A stretch of DNA of 64,000 nucleotides, taken from NCBI GenBank assembly GCA_013368325.1, contig JAACJK010000232.1, positions 124,001 through 188,000 of the forward strand, in the 5' to 3' direction. The translations under genes and the position numbers were made by a program. Positions 1 to 12,074 of this stretch are shown one piece after another. The stretch's first letter is position 1, and the number at the start of each line of letters is the position of its first letter. The DNA is from Ephemerocybe angulata (Eukaryota > Basidiomycota > Agaricomycetes > Agaricales > Psathyrellaceae). The notes under the pieces are model-generated. The model saw only the letters and a program-made list of their open reading frames with translations, was not told the DNA's origin and did not search any database.

Positions 1-261
1 TGAGACGATTGGCACGAAAAATCGCCCTTTATCTACCTGGTCCCGGAATGCCAGCCTGAGTGGTGTTCGGTTAGTAGATGTGTCAATTATTTCAATTGAA
101 TATTTAGGCCTTTTTGATGTCTGATGCGACGTGGCGACCAACAATGAGATTCATCTATTTGTACCGCTTTACAGCATTGGCAGGTTAGCAGCGGGCTCTC
201 TGAGGACTAACTCGCTCAAAATTTTCTCTAAATCTTACCAAATGAGGATGCTTGGAGAACC

Positions 262-268
262 TATATAA
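262..268 (+). promoter_or_regulatory. TATA box of the first membrane-protein gene
   Basis: TATATAA lies about 100 bases before the ATG at 367. The interval between is pyrimidine-rich (CT-rich), as is common in fungal 5' leaders. This argues against using the ATG at 268, which sits right on the TATA motif. Confidence 0.5.
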
Positions 269-366
269 TGCTTCAAAATTGGAACTTGGAACTTACCTAT
301 CTTTTTACTCCCCTTACTACCCTCCATCTTATCCACCTCCTCAACTACTTCAAACTCCCTCTGACG

Positions 367-1461
367 ATGCCGGCCCCTGTCTTGAAGACCACCGATACTA
401 TCGACGGCGATAGGCCCACCAACGCCTCTACGCCCACCGTGCCCTCCAACCCCGTGTTGAGGCCTTCCACTGCAGTAGCATATTCACCCACCGTGGATGA
501 GGTATCAGACTTGGATTTGGATGACTTGTACGCCCATTTCTCCTCTTCTTATTGGACCATACTGACTCAGATTTATATGCGCATAGCAGCGGGACTGATT
601 ACTCTGACGTACCGTTGCTCACTCCTGAGCAGATGGAGACCGTTGCAAACGAAACGAACCTGCAAACAACCCTCAGGTACACCCACCCACAGATAATTGT
701 ACTCTTTGTGAACCGTGCCGAGGCGCTGAAGTTGGAGAGGCTAGCCTCCGGGGCTCTCAGGAATAACTGCATGCAGCGGGTCGACTACGGAACGTCGAAG
801 TCGCTGGTTGTGTATAGTCGCACGCCAACCGCCTGGGAGGAGATCTCAAGGGTAGCGGAAGTTCGACTTCGCCCTCATCACCACCTTACCCTTATCACTT
901 CCACCAGCGCTGCCACCGGGACTCTTAAATCCTCCCAGCAGAAAGTGAAGACCCAGGAGGAAGAGCAGGCGCCCATTGAAACTGGACTCACCCCTCACCA
1001 ACTGGACGTTCTTCACCGGTCGATGATAATCATTGCTTTTTTTGCCTTTATCTCTTGGTTAGGCCTCAATGGTTAGTCTGGGTTGCCTTTGAACATTATT
1101 ATAAGCTTAAATTTGGGTTTTTGTGTCATAGCTTCGATCGCCTACCTGGTTGCCCCATTTTCGTGGGGTTTCATGGTTATCAAACTCGCGCTCAATATGG
1201 CCGTTCCTTGGAACGCCGTTGAGGAATGCAGGCTCGCTGCCCAGGCTGCTATCCTTTACATCAATGAGAAGATCCATGCCGCGACTCAGGTTGGAATCAT
1301 TGCTGTTATGACCTGGCTTGAACGCTACCGTGGTGAGTTAAACACTTTCGCCCACAGAGGAAACATATTTACTAATGTCCGCTGCGTCCTCGCCCCCGGC
1401 CTTGCTCATGTCAGATGACGGTGTTGAGGCCTACGCCACTGCCATGATTATGGTGCAGTAA
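367..1461 (+). CDS. Uncharacterised two-segment membrane protein, paralogue of the gene at 34.2 kb
   Basis: Four exons: 367-527, 587-1071, 1132-1332 and 1415-1461. The introns (59, 60 and 82 bases) have GT..AG ends, and CTGAC or CTAAT branch motifs are visible in two. The product is about 297 residues. It has a low-complexity Pro/Thr/Asp N-terminus, a folded region with the motif pattern PQ-(I/V)-hydrophobic...R..(S/A)G...SLV(V/I)(Y/F)S, then two strongly hydrophobic segments (around MIIIAFFAFISWLGL and the stretch after the second intron). The same order, and an intron in the same place inside the membrane region, occur in the gene at 34189-35081, so the two are diverged paralogues. I do not recognise the family and assign no function. 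The reading frame is open throughout once spliced. Confidence 0.65.
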
Positions 1462-1971
1462 GGTGGTCATTCCATGAGCGCATCCACTCGCAGAGACAGG
1501 AAGTCTCTTTTCATTATACCCTGATTCGTGTCCCTTGTTCCAGTTGCCCCTGCTAGTATTTATTATATTCTCTCGAGTATCGCCGTCCGTGGAGATTTGT
1601 GATGCTTATGGCCTTGATGTTGCACAGACCGATATGTCAGAACCTGTCCCAGTGTATCCCTCGTAGCTTTAAAAAACGTACCGATTGGAGCCTCAACTGC
1701 CGTAACCGCCAGAAATGTTCCAAGATGAGTTATAGGCCGTCCATTGATGATGGGGCATAAGAAATGAAACGATAGCCTGAGATTGGAAATGGTGGGGCGA
1801 GCATGTCAATAAGGTGCAACTGGCAGCTGCGAGGCGCCGAGGCTCAGTGAAAGATACGATAAGCAATCGAGGAAAGACAAGAAGTATAGTAATATAAGTA
1901 TGATGAAGTCAGTGATAGTAGCATATAAGTTCCGCAGAATGCGGCGCAAGAAAGTTCATCAACGTCGGTTA
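1462..1971. other. Gap between convergent genes
   Basis: About 510 bases between two convergent genes. No reading frame, RNA gene or repeat was recognised; it probably holds both 3' ends. Confidence 0.4.
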
Positions 1972-4713
1972 CTAACAAAACTCTTCAATAAACTTCTTCG
2001 ACTTTACGCATAGTGCCTGCCTCCATAATCTCGCACCCTTACACCCCTTCTGCTTCTTCCATTCCTTCCGACTCAGCGGCTCCGCGGTACCTTGTTCTAT
2101 CGCCCTAACCCTGGCTCTGAAGCCAACCTCGAGATAAGAGCTCCACATCCCTGAATAATCGCCAAACGACTCGAAGATGTCCACAGGAGGCCACCACGAC
2201 TTCTCGACGAACTGCCCGGCACGATTGGTGGGCACCTTGTAGGTCCCAATCAAGAGAGCAACCTCGAGATCAGAGAGAGCGTTGTCAACGTAGGAGATCC
2301 CTTCAGCAGTGGCCAGGTTTTGAGTACAAGAGACTGGGCCGGCGATGACGCTCTCCTTTGAGAGATGAAAGAGAGAGAGGCGCCATATGTATCCTCCTTG
2401 CAGTGCCGCAGCGCGCATGCGTGGGATACGAAGGAGGCCACTGAGCATTGCCTCATAGGCATGATAATCACTTGCGCCGAAGACGTAGTCGATTGGACGT
2501 TCGGGGAGGGATACGTAGCTTTTCGGGAGGGGACTAGGTATGGCCTCAACCTTCAAAAGTGTGTGAAACCTGCAGCCATTGTCGTGGAGTACTTCAGCTA
2601 TAGCCTCAGAGAACTTCTCAGTGGAGACTTCAGGTTCCATCCTGCCGCAGATCCGTAAGACTGCCGCCGCCAACATGGGGCAGTCTACCCCAATATCATA
2701 CACTCCATCAAGCCCAAGGACGTACAACGGCGGTAGCGGCGACGGGCGATTAACAGTCCGGAGGCGTTCCCGACAGGCGTATAACCCCAACGGGAAGCGG
2801 GAGGACGGTTCAAGGTCGAACATTCCCTCAAAACTGCTGGACGAGGTCTTGGATGTGAACTTGGAGGCGAATTTCCAAAAGAAATAGGCGTCCGGAGTGG
2901 CCAAAAACCCTGGAATCCCAGCTCGGTCGCGGGAGAAGCCGATGCTTCGCATGAGGTTTTGCTGAGCTGCTTCGTTGAGTTGCTGTGCAGGAAATTGGGA
3001 CTGGGGGACATCAGGGAGAGGTATGGGTCGAAGATATCCATAGAACCATACGAGCCTGGAGTAAATCTGGTTCACCATGGTGGTGACTACTTCTGGTAAG
3101 TCTGCGCCGGTGGATACGGCGTGCACAAACAGCTCGGGAAGCTTTTCAACCGCAGTAAAGGTGTCGGGCGGGGGTGAGTGAGGTCGGTTTATGTTAACAG
3201 GTTCGGAGGGAGGTGGAGAAGACGTTTCGGAGTCCGTCTCAAGGTTCGATGGAGAGGTGGGACTGATTTGTATGGCTTCGGAGACATGCGAGCCTGCAGC
3301 CTGGGCAGGCGTCGGGTAGAAGGGAAGGTCGCCCTCTTCGTCGCATTCATCGTCCGATTCCGCACCCTCCCCAAATGCGAGGTCCTCACACAGGTGCCAG
3401 GCATTAAGCCCAGAGAAATACACCTTTTGTCTGGGGCCATGACGACCTATCTCAATTACCCGCTCTGCCGCCCTAACCGTCGCCTGGACAAGTCGGGCTG
3501 GGTCATCCGGATGTTGTTCCCAGATGTATACGGTTGCGCTAGCCGTGGGAGGTTCTTTTTCTCGTTGTAGCCGAACCTGAACATGCTCGGGGGACTGTTT
3601 TGCCTTGATTCGGTCGTCGCGTTCACGGAGTCCCCGGAAGATCTCCTCAGCAACAGCTTTGCGTTCCGCTTGGAGGCGGGGAGAGTTCCAATACTCCTCC
3701 GGTGCCGCATCTTTCTGCGCCCCGTTGCCATCGGTGATCATGGAAACCGAAGGTCTTGAAGAGGCGTTATCGGGATAGTCTTCGATCCGGATGCTGAGTC
3801 CTTGCCGAGGAAGATATTTGGCTTTGTCCTTGGCCATTGTTACGAAAACCTCCGGCGTCACCTCGTACCAGTAGTGGATCCCACAAGCGTCAAAGAACTC
3901 CATAGACGGCGTATTGCTGAAGCCTTCTTCCAGAGATGAGAAAAAGAGCCCTGCGCGCTCCACCGTGCTTCGAGCTAGACCCTCAAGCCCATCGATCCAC
4001 GCAGGTGGGTACATTGCTTCCCGCATGAGCGCTTTCCAGTGGAGGGGTCTGACTTGGACAGCTGGGTGGATGAAACTGTCGGAGTGGTGGAAGCGATCAG
4101 GGAGGGTGGACCTGCACGTTTCGATAAAGGAAATGAGATAGGCCATGAGGCCAGCCCACACCATGAACCAATCGGCAGCTCTGTGCGCCCGAGCTCGAGC
4201 CATCCCAGGGGTACTGTAGCCTTTATGGTACCCCCAGCCTCGCGCAGAGTACGGCAAAACGGCGGGGATAGAGTAGACGGCGATGAACTTGAGCGCCAGC
4301 TCGTGGAGGCTGTAGCCAAGGCTATCCCACGACTGCACAATGGAGGAGGGTAGACTATAGTTTCGCGACGAAGCGTCCCACACCATTGGCGGTATGTGAA
4401 GAAGGCGGTCGAAGGGGTACATTTGGACGCGTTGGAGGGGTATGAAAGCTGCCCATGCGTAGGCGTGAGTCCAGCGACACGGCGCTGCCAGGACCTTCCA
4501 CTCTAGTCCGGGTACAAATGGGTTTTGGGTGCTTTCTGGAAGAAGTGGGGGCGGAGGAACAACCGCCTTCTTTTGAATACCGGCGGAGGTGCGCGACCAG
4601 TTGGGGCTATAGTAGAGCTTGGTTTCATAGCGAAAGATATCGCCCTGACTATGATACGGTAAGTATTTATTGTGGTGCTTAGAGGATATGCCTACTTACG
4701 GTGGAGGATCCAT
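1972..4713 (-). CDS. Large uncharacterised basidiomycete protein (about 895 residues)
   Basis: Two exons on the minus strand. A tiny first exon (4713-4700) encodes MDPPP. A 51-base intron (4699-4649) starts with a consensus GTAAGT. A long second exon runs to a stop at 1972. The ATG at 4422 opens a long frame too, but the frame continues 75 codons upstream without a stop to the splice site, with protein-like sequence, so the 4713 start is preferred. Visible features: an aromatic N-terminal region (FRYETKLYYSPNW), a mid-protein acidic and Ser/Pro-rich linker around residues 420-500, and many Trp/Tyr residues in the C-terminal half. No catalytic motif or membrane segment stands out. It resembles uncharacterised proteins that recur in agaricomycete genomes; no function is proposed. 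Its start lies next to the left edge of repeat copy A, so the conserved flank of that repeat may hold its promoter. Confidence 0.6.
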
Positions 4714-5522
4714 TGGCCCGGAAGCAAACATCGGACTCGGAAGCGAGCGACAGGACGCAGCGGGCACCAACTCTCAGTAAGAACCAAGAGTGGCGCGCAA
4801 TTGGATGCGTGAAGTACGTCGCACAGAGCCCAGAAAGGTCTGGTCTCGGCGTTGGTTTCACGATCGACTAAGCGCTAATGAGCCTGGCGACAATTTCAAG
4901 AACCAGAGTCTGAATTGGGACCCCGACTTGGAGAGGCGCGCGTCGGAGTTTCAACTGAGAGGCTCCAGGTCAACTTTGCCAAACTTTCCGAGTCCCACGC
5001 GTCTAACTCAGGCTTGCCAACTGGCACGCTCGGCCCCTTCTCCCCACTCCAGCTACCACCGAAGCCGGATTTTTCTGGCTCTCTGTGGTGGCCAAGCCCT
5101 ATGCACAATCCCGGTGCTTACTGTGATTCTGCTGTCTCTTTGCACCCTTGCTTGCTTCCTGACGACAGCATCTCGATCGACTACCCTCAAGTTCGCTCAA
5201 TTTGTCGACCTTCGCGTGAAGTTCGCGGTTATTTTACAGTCAAAAGTGCCTAGTTCGAGTCTGGTAACAACTGGCAATCTGCGGTACGTCAGAATCTATC
5301 TGCCCTGCGATCGAGCAACAAAAATTGACCTCATGTAATTCAAGGAGAGTGGCCATCGATGGGACTCTCTGCGTCAATACAAGTCCTGCGCCGCAATTCA
5401 GCGACCCAAAATGACTTCATCACAACGCAAGGAGGATCGTTCGAGGGGCTCTGCCGGGGCGGTCTGACTGGGAAATGAATAGAACAACAATTCAATTGAG
5501 CTGAAACATGGCGATGCGGCCA

Positions 5523-5532
5523 GATATATAAG
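5523..5532 (+). promoter_or_regulatory. TATA box of dioxygenase copy A
   Basis: GATATATAAG, 50 bases before the ATG at 5582, followed by a CT-rich leader. It is identical in copies B (12861) and C (23834). Confidence 0.6.
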
Positions 5533-5581
5533 AGAGAACCGTTTCTCCCTTTGCTCCCTCCATCCTCTCACTACCAGCTCA

Positions 5582-6745
5582 ATGGACGAATACACCGAGA
5601 CCGACCTTCAACTTCATTTGCGCCCCGGGACTCATCGTGATCCTCGGTTGCCTCCCATCTTCGAGGCCTTCAACCACCCGTTGCATCCAGTTTCGAATTC
5701 GGGGCATACCTATGTCATCAAGTTCCGCACGACCATCGCTCGAATGGAGGAGGCCGATCAGGCAGAACAGTCGTTAGATTTGCCGGAAGGGAGGACGGAG
5801 GAACTCGACGAACGACTCGGAGGTGAGTTAAAAATGTAGGCACTCGCGCTTTTGACTTTGTCTAACCTGTCATATCAGGTCTTTTGGAACTCCGGCCAGG
5901 AGACTACCTTTTTGGCCGGGATGAGCTTAGAACCAAAGAACCAAATGACGATGTTATCATCGCCTGGGTGGTCAGACCGTGAGTCGCGGTACCGGTTTCA
6001 ATCCGATTGCTTACTAACATACTCCTCAGCGAACTTCAGTCGCCGGAGGCGAAGGACCGTCTGGACAAGGCAACCGACTATGCCCTAGGGCCTGCAGACT
6101 CTTGTACTCGATCGAAGATTTATATGGAGGAGTTCATGAACCCAATGCAACGTAGCATCGGTGCCCGATGCTGGTAGTGGTGAGTAGGAAACTCGCATGT
6201 ACAGTTTCTTCGCTAACAACCTAGTTCTTGCTGATCAGATGGGTGTGTTCGGTTCTGCACATTACGATGAGGGCGATAGCACAGGCCATTATACGAACAT
6301 GCTTTGCAACTCTTGACTTCCGAAGGATTACGATCCAGGCTTCTTTCATATCTTAGGCCTCGGGGTGTACACACACCTCGAGAACCACGGAGGATTCAAC
6401 TTCCAAGGAAACAGAAAGCACGGCGGTACGGGGCCGTTCCCTCCCCCTGGAGAAGCACCTGCGTCAGATGCATACCGGTTTACGGCGGTATCTATCGTAT
6501 CCACCCTCTGGCATGGTTAACCCTCTGCACACGAGGTACCGCTTGTCTTCGAGCTGGGCCTCTTTATTTGACACCGGAGATGAGGCAGATTGAGTGAGTG
6601 TTTATATTCCATGTATCGATAGAGTAGTATGTGAATGTATCTCTATTGGCGACTCTGATATCATCCTAGCCCAAGGGAGGCGTCCGAGAGCACATCGTTC
6701 TTTGCACGTCGTTCTTTGCGGATGGACATCTCTTGATGGACCGAC
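5582..6745 (+). pseudogene. Broken TET/JBP-like dioxygenase gene, copy A
   Basis: Begins with the same MDEYTETDL start as copy B, with two extra codons (Leu-Gly) at the end of exon 1, and keeps the first introns. It is inactivated in several ways. A deletion of about 320 bases in exon 3 shifts the frame into a stop (TGG TAG near 6176). A CGA-to-TGA change makes a nonsense codon near 6313 inside the catalytic exon. The gene is cut off at 6745, before all the later exons seen in B. The HxD catalytic motif (HYDEGD) is still readable near 6262. Confidence 0.8.
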
Positions 6746-6769
6746 TGGTTAAGGACCTGGTGATAAAAG

Positions 6770-7262
6770 AGAGCTGCTATTAGCGATAAACATTGTGAAA
6801 CGGGATTGAACTTACCAGAGGCTTGATGATTTGGAATAGGTCGACCTCATCCCTTGTCGCCTTTCGCTTACCGAGGTAGCGTTCAAAATCATCACGGTAC
6901 CCGGCATCGCACATACCGTTCACAGCTCAGTAATGGTGCTGTCTGCGAGATCGGCCCAAGGTTGCAGCTGGCCAAAGCCGACACACCGGATCTTCATCCA
7001 AGTCCAGTGTAGCAGAGCTTCCGGAAGAAGGTTAGCTACCTTGGGGCGGTTTCGAGACGATTTTTGCTGGAGCCTTTCTTGTAGATTGTGGTCGCATTAT
7101 CGCGCTTCTCAATCTTGGCAACCGCCTAGCCCTTGTATCCGAATGGTAAGTGGTATGCGAAAGGTTAAGCGGAACAGCGAACTCACCTCAACCTTGAAGC
7201 TACTCAGGCCTTCGCATGCTATCGCATCATCTTCATCTGCGGCCAATCCTCCTTCCTCAGAC
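6770..7262 (-). pseudogene. Antisense relic of an unknown spliced gene
   Basis: Read on the minus strand, this stretch contains several coding-like blocks: one ending FKVE before a GTGAGT donor near 7187, one with KRDNATTIYKKGSS, one with LLPEALLHWTWMKIRC, and one with AGYRDDFERYLGKRK followed by IIKPL and a GGTAAG donor near 6816. They would make one continuous protein, but one frameshift (near 7045) and a stop lie between blocks. The family is not recognised. It is truncated on its 3' side by repeat copy A. Confidence 0.45.
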
Positions 7263-7386
7263 GTCATGATTACGTATACAACAGGAATTCCGCTTGCTCA
7301 CGTAATCAACCGGCTCTTTACCTTCGCTGGGGCAGCCAAGACAGAATTCAGCTTTCAAGTTAGACGCTCGCCGTTCAACCGTCACG

Positions 7387-10300
7387 ATGTCAACGCCCAA
7401 TCGACGGTGGTTGACTCATTTTAGGATCTCTTCCTCCATTACGCAGTACGCCGGACCCCTCATTAAACTGGTTGAAGATCAGGGTTCTTGGGTTCAGGTA
7501 GGCACTACTGTGCTTGTGGACTGCATCGGCGTTGGCTCACGGAGGACGAACAGTGTCTGGCCACGCGGGTCGACGTGACAGAACGCGCTATGTTCCAGGC
7601 AGCATCGATAGACTACCACCTCCTCGCGACCTGCATCGAGACTCTCACCGGAATCGACCCTGCCCCGTCGGTCGTGCCACGACCCAGAACGGAACCCAGA
7701 AACCGCGAGTGGGACCTGTTGTCCTTACTCGTGGCGTGTTACCGAATGTTTGACGACCATCTCCGCGAGCCGGACTCTCCCCTTGCGCAGATCGACGTTA
7801 GCCCCATCCCAATCTCCATCGAGGTCGGCAACCTCCTGCCGGCTGACTGGCATCTGAAGGATTGGACCAGCGTTCTTCTGAGCGTCGAGGAGGAGCTTCA
7901 GAGAGAAAGTAGGGACGTGAGGGATGATCCCGACGAAAGGAACCCCGACCTGGTTAAGCTAGTGAAGAGAAAGCTTCGGTCCAGTGCAAAAGCTCGTGTC
8001 GTGGTCGCAACCTCGAACATGTATACCGCCGCTCTCTACTTGCGGTGTCTCTGCGACCCCACCAAGAAAGGGGTGCGTACTATTCTCTATTCATCTGTGT
8101 TCGCCTACTAGACGGAATAAACCGGCGTTTAGGAGATGCTTTCGTTATCAAGCGGCGTCGAAGTGCTTGTCTCCTGCGCTGAGGGTTCATCCGGGTAAGC
8201 CAAGTTGGCGGAGCCCAAAAACAGCGAGAGGCCTGACTTTGGTTCATAGCGAATTCTCTCAAGACGAACTGGTGCAGCTCAAGAAGTTGACAAAGGATGG
8301 TACATGGAGGGGGATTCGACAGTGCTTCGAGGTGGCGATGGTATGGAGCCCCGTCCAGCTGCTAACGCAGCGTAACATTCCGATCGAAAAATGCAAGCGG
8401 AAGCAGTTGATCGAGGTAAGTCGAAGTGGTGCACTGCACGGCACACCGAATTCACAACTAAACGACTCTTTAGACCAACCTTTTTGAGCGCAAATCAAAG
8501 CCGGCCGGTCTTCATGCGGAAGAGAAGTCTCTAACGCGTGGGCTGGCTTCCATCGCCTTCGAGAACGCCAATTTTAAACAGGTTGTACGAGGCGCAGCGG
8601 CAATGCTCTTGGAGATGAAAAGCTCGGGGCTGGACTTGGGCGAGCCATGGTTTGCGCACCCGGTGGAAGGCGGAGCGACAAGCAAGAGGGGAAGGGAGAC
8701 GGTTGACGAGGACGATGAACGCCAGTCCAAGCGGGGTCGCTTCGAAGATAGGGAGGAGGTGGCCCGCTCTTCACAACAAGGAGTAGGTCCCCGTTCTCCC
8801 GCTGCAGGTGGGGCGCCGGCAGAAACATCAGACCAGGCGACAGAGCCAGGCTCGTTCCCCGATAAACTGAATGCGCCGAATCTTCGACCCCAGCTCGAGT
8901 TGAACACCGACCCCCAGTCCTTGAAGTCGCGCCCGGCATCGCCTGGCGCGAGTCCACCCTTCACTCCATCCAACACGGGCGCTGATCAGAACCGTTCGTC
9001 AATGTCTCCAACTACGACGGGTGCCCAGTTCTCGCCAACCGCGACCGTCGCCGCAACACCCGCACCTTCCGGCCATGGGAGGAAAGACGGACAGGATGGA
9101 GCTTCCAACGACCTAGCGCCTTTGTATCCAACCGTCACTCCTAACACAAGCGCTGAGCGGGACCGTTCGTCAGCGACTCCAGCAACGAAGGGCACCCAGT
9201 TCTCGCCAACCACGACCGTCGGCCCAACACCCGCAGCTACCAGCCATGGGAAGGAAGATGAACAGGCAGCAGACGCCAACAACCTAGCGTCTTCGTCGGG
9301 ATCGGCGTTTGCGTCTCCCTTCTGGGACGTTCTTCGGCCCCTGTCCCAATCGTCTGGAGCGTCCACCCCAAGCTCATTGACGTCTTTGTCGCACCGCTCG
9401 TGGTCCCCCCTTTCCTGGTCTCCACAGAAACCCGAAGCGACGCCGAGCCGAGAGCCCAGTCCAGAGATTATTCAGCTCGATGAGCAGGTGCCCGAACCCC
9501 GGAATACAGGGAAAACCAGTGCGATGCCAAGCCGAGAGGGCAGCCCAGAGACGAAACAGCCCGAGCAGCAGATCCCTGAAAAGGAAAAGAGGAAGCAAAA
9601 CAAGGGAAAGGGGAAGGATTATCCGAGGAACAAGAAGAAGGAGCCGAAGCCACTTCGCCTGCCCACCGCGGCCATGAAGGCTCAGCCACCCGTGGTTTCC
9701 TTCGAGCAGATTGTTGAGAGCCTACTCGAGAGAGGCTTTAATCTCGAACGACCGGAGCCTAAAGCGGTACCGTTTGAGAGCTCAAGAGGGGAAGGTCCGC
9801 CACGAAGCGAGGGAGGGCCGGGCGTGAGTCTATTCGACGCATACGGAGGGGAGTATACTTGGGCACCGCGCGGTCATACGGTAAGGTTCTGTTTTGGGCC
9901 AAGGATGGGATACTTTTCCGCGTGAACTGAAACCGTCTCCTATTGTCTAGGACCTGGAGAACCGACTGTTCTACAGTTTCTACAACCGCGCCCAGCAGGA
10001 CTACGACGAGAACGGTCTCCCTCCGCATGTCTCGAAACCGGAGCGGTCCACCTTTAAGCGGTTAACTCAAAAAGAGTTCGACGAGTACGACCCGATCGAG
10101 CTCCAGGAACTCCACAGGAAATACGACTTGATCGTCTGCGGTCCAGCAGAGAGTCGAGAGTTTTCCAAAACCGAACTCGGAAAGATCGCCCCCCTCGACA
10201 AGGAGTTTGTCCTCCACGACTACAGCAAAGGATGGGGAGCGGAACGGCATACGGTAGGCACACTGGCGGACGTCTACAATGAGCACAATTTAGGGATGAA

Positions 10301-11680
10301 TGGGAAGATCGTCAACGTCCTTGACATCCCGCAGCTCGGCCCTTTATCTCTAGGGCCTCTGTTCGGCGACCTGGACGCGTACTACTGCATGCAGGGAAAG
10401 CTTCCGTTCATCTCCAAGGTCGACTATCCCCTCACAGATATGCGCTGGGCGCTTGTCGCAACCGGTGGCGCTTCCCATGCGGCTCATATAGACGCTGGCG
10501 GGGCGTCGACCTTCGTGAAGAACGTCTTAGGGTTCAAGTACTGGATGGTTGCCGTACCTCTGGAGGGCCAAGACCGCCTTCAGACCTTCAATAATCTCAG
10601 TCTCTACCATGGTTGGGACCCGGCGAAACCGAGGAAGAATATGAGGGTAGAGGGAATGGTGATTCGCCCAGGCGAAACTTTGTGAGCGATTTCAGTTTTC
10701 TCTTCTTCAGCTCATTTAAACGTCGAACGACCATGCTCAGATACATGCGCTCTCTTACCACCCACGTCGTTTTTACCCCCGATAGCTCGATATGCGTCGG
10801 TGGGCACTACTTTTGCCCGAGCACCTTCACGGACACTGTAGCCGGTTACATCACCGCCTTTCATATGGACGCTTGGGTAACGAACACGTCGCACGTAGCC
10901 ATGTGGAAGGCCCTAGCTTTCCAGGTTATAACTTATCACCACCGTCTGGTGCAGCGCCAAATCCCACACACTGACGCGAAGACGCTGGGAATCGACCTCT
11001 CGGACTGGAACATTTTCCATGGATTCATTCTCCTCCACGTCCTGATATGTCTCATCTTTCCGCTCGATCCGCGGTCTTACAATAAGCCGGTCGACGCCCC
11101 AAGGACGGAGGACGAAGAGATCGTCATGACCTATGCACGAGGGGTCGTCCTCTACACCATGGAGAAGCTTGACTTCAAAATCACCCCAAAAGGGACGTAC
11201 AAGGGACACGCATCTCCGAAGAGGTACTTCAATGCGGTGCTGATCGACCAGGTTGTCCTCCTCATGAACGCACACGCCGTTTTATCTACGTCGAAGCGCG
11301 CCAGCGGACCTCGAAAGAACGGAACCAACACGTTCGTGGACCTCCTCCGGGACGCACTCTCGCACGACGAGATGCTGTGGCCACGCGTTGTGGAGAAGAA
11401 CCTGGCGCAAGGCGAGACCATCGATCCCTCCAGTCTTCCAGCGGTACCTCTCTCTCAAGGCGGTATCGTTCATTCAGCTTCGCCGCAGCCCACTCGGAAG
11501 AAATTGCCTGTAATGACCACGCAAAAGAGGCTACCCCCAGGGACTTTTCGAAGGAAGGAAAGTGGTACAGGAGTCGCATTGGCCGACCCGGAGGTCTACC
11601 TCGCGCTTGGCAAGACCTTGTTCACTTCCGACCCGCTGATACCTGAGGGTGGAAGGCCTTCTTCAAGTCCCGAGGCGTAG
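7387..11680 (+). CDS. JmjC-domain protein (putative 2-oxoglutarate/Fe(II) histone demethylase-like)
   Basis: Seven exons: 7387-7497, 7554-8072, 8133-8194, 8250-8415, 8474-9880, 9951-10681 and 10741-11680. All have GT..AG introns, giving about 1311 residues in one open frame. The N-terminal part (to about residue 290) is globular. Roughly residues 320-700 are a disordered Ser/Pro/Thr/Glu-rich linker with a basic patch (KRKQNKGKGKDYPRNKKK). The C-terminal half holds a JmjC-type double-stranded beta helix: GGASHAAHIDAGGASTF gives the HxD iron ligands, FKYWMVAVP follows, and GETLYMRSLTTHVVFTP supplies the distal histidine, then GGHYF. JmjC enzymes use 2-oxoglutarate and iron to demethylate or hydroxylate protein side chains; the substrate cannot be told here. 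No PHD or JmjN domain was seen. It sits between copies A and B of another 2OG-Fe(II) oxygenase gene. The frame is intact, with no sign of decay. Confidence 0.8.
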
Positions 11681-12074
11681 GGAACTTACTTGCACTCTGC
11701 ATGCTCCAATCTCTCCCTGCTTGTACCTCCAGGTCGTCCCGCCGCTCACCGTCGCGCTTAGGTAGTCTTACCTCCTTGGGACAATGGACTTTCCTCCTTC
11801 TGTCATCAGAAATCGGGTCCAGAACTCGGTCGAGTAGGAATCTGTAATAGTTATATTTTGTACAGCTGGGCGAGTCAATGGCATCGTGGGTATCCTTCCG
11901 AAGGTCGAGTCAAAGCAAGCGCCCATCGAACATGCCCTCCTTCCCAGAGACTAAATTACACAGGGATAATACCGGAAGCAAGGGGGTTCGAGGAGCGAAT
12001 TAGCGTGCTTTGGCTTGTGAGAAGAAGGCTGGCACGTACTACATACCTTCTCGTACTACGGGTGCCTGGGGCGG
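11681..12074. other. 3' flank of the JmjC gene
   Basis: No gene seen. Presumably the 3' untranslated region and spacer before repeat copy B. Confidence 0.4.

Larger units (their letters stand above)
4725..6745. repeat. Dioxygenase-gene repeat, copy A
   Basis: Nearly identical over long stretches to 12075-14387 (copy B); the part from 4907 also matches 23229-24865 (copy C). It includes about 800 bases of conserved 5' flank with a TATA box, then the start of a 2OG-Fe(II) dioxygenase gene. About 320 bases of the third exon are missing relative to B. Homology stops right after the bases GGACCGAC, the same point where copy C stops. Confidence 0.85.

Noticed and set aside
268..366. Upstream ATG at 268 as start of the first gene
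   Set aside because: It lies on the TATA motif and adds a Leu/Thr-rich run from a CT-rich leader; the ATG at 367 fits better.
4679..4861. 60-codon minus-strand ORF (MKPTPRPDLSG...) also present in copy B at 11956-12213
   Set aside because: It overlaps the first exon and splice donor of the large minus-strand gene in another frame and is conserved only because the DNA is duplicated.
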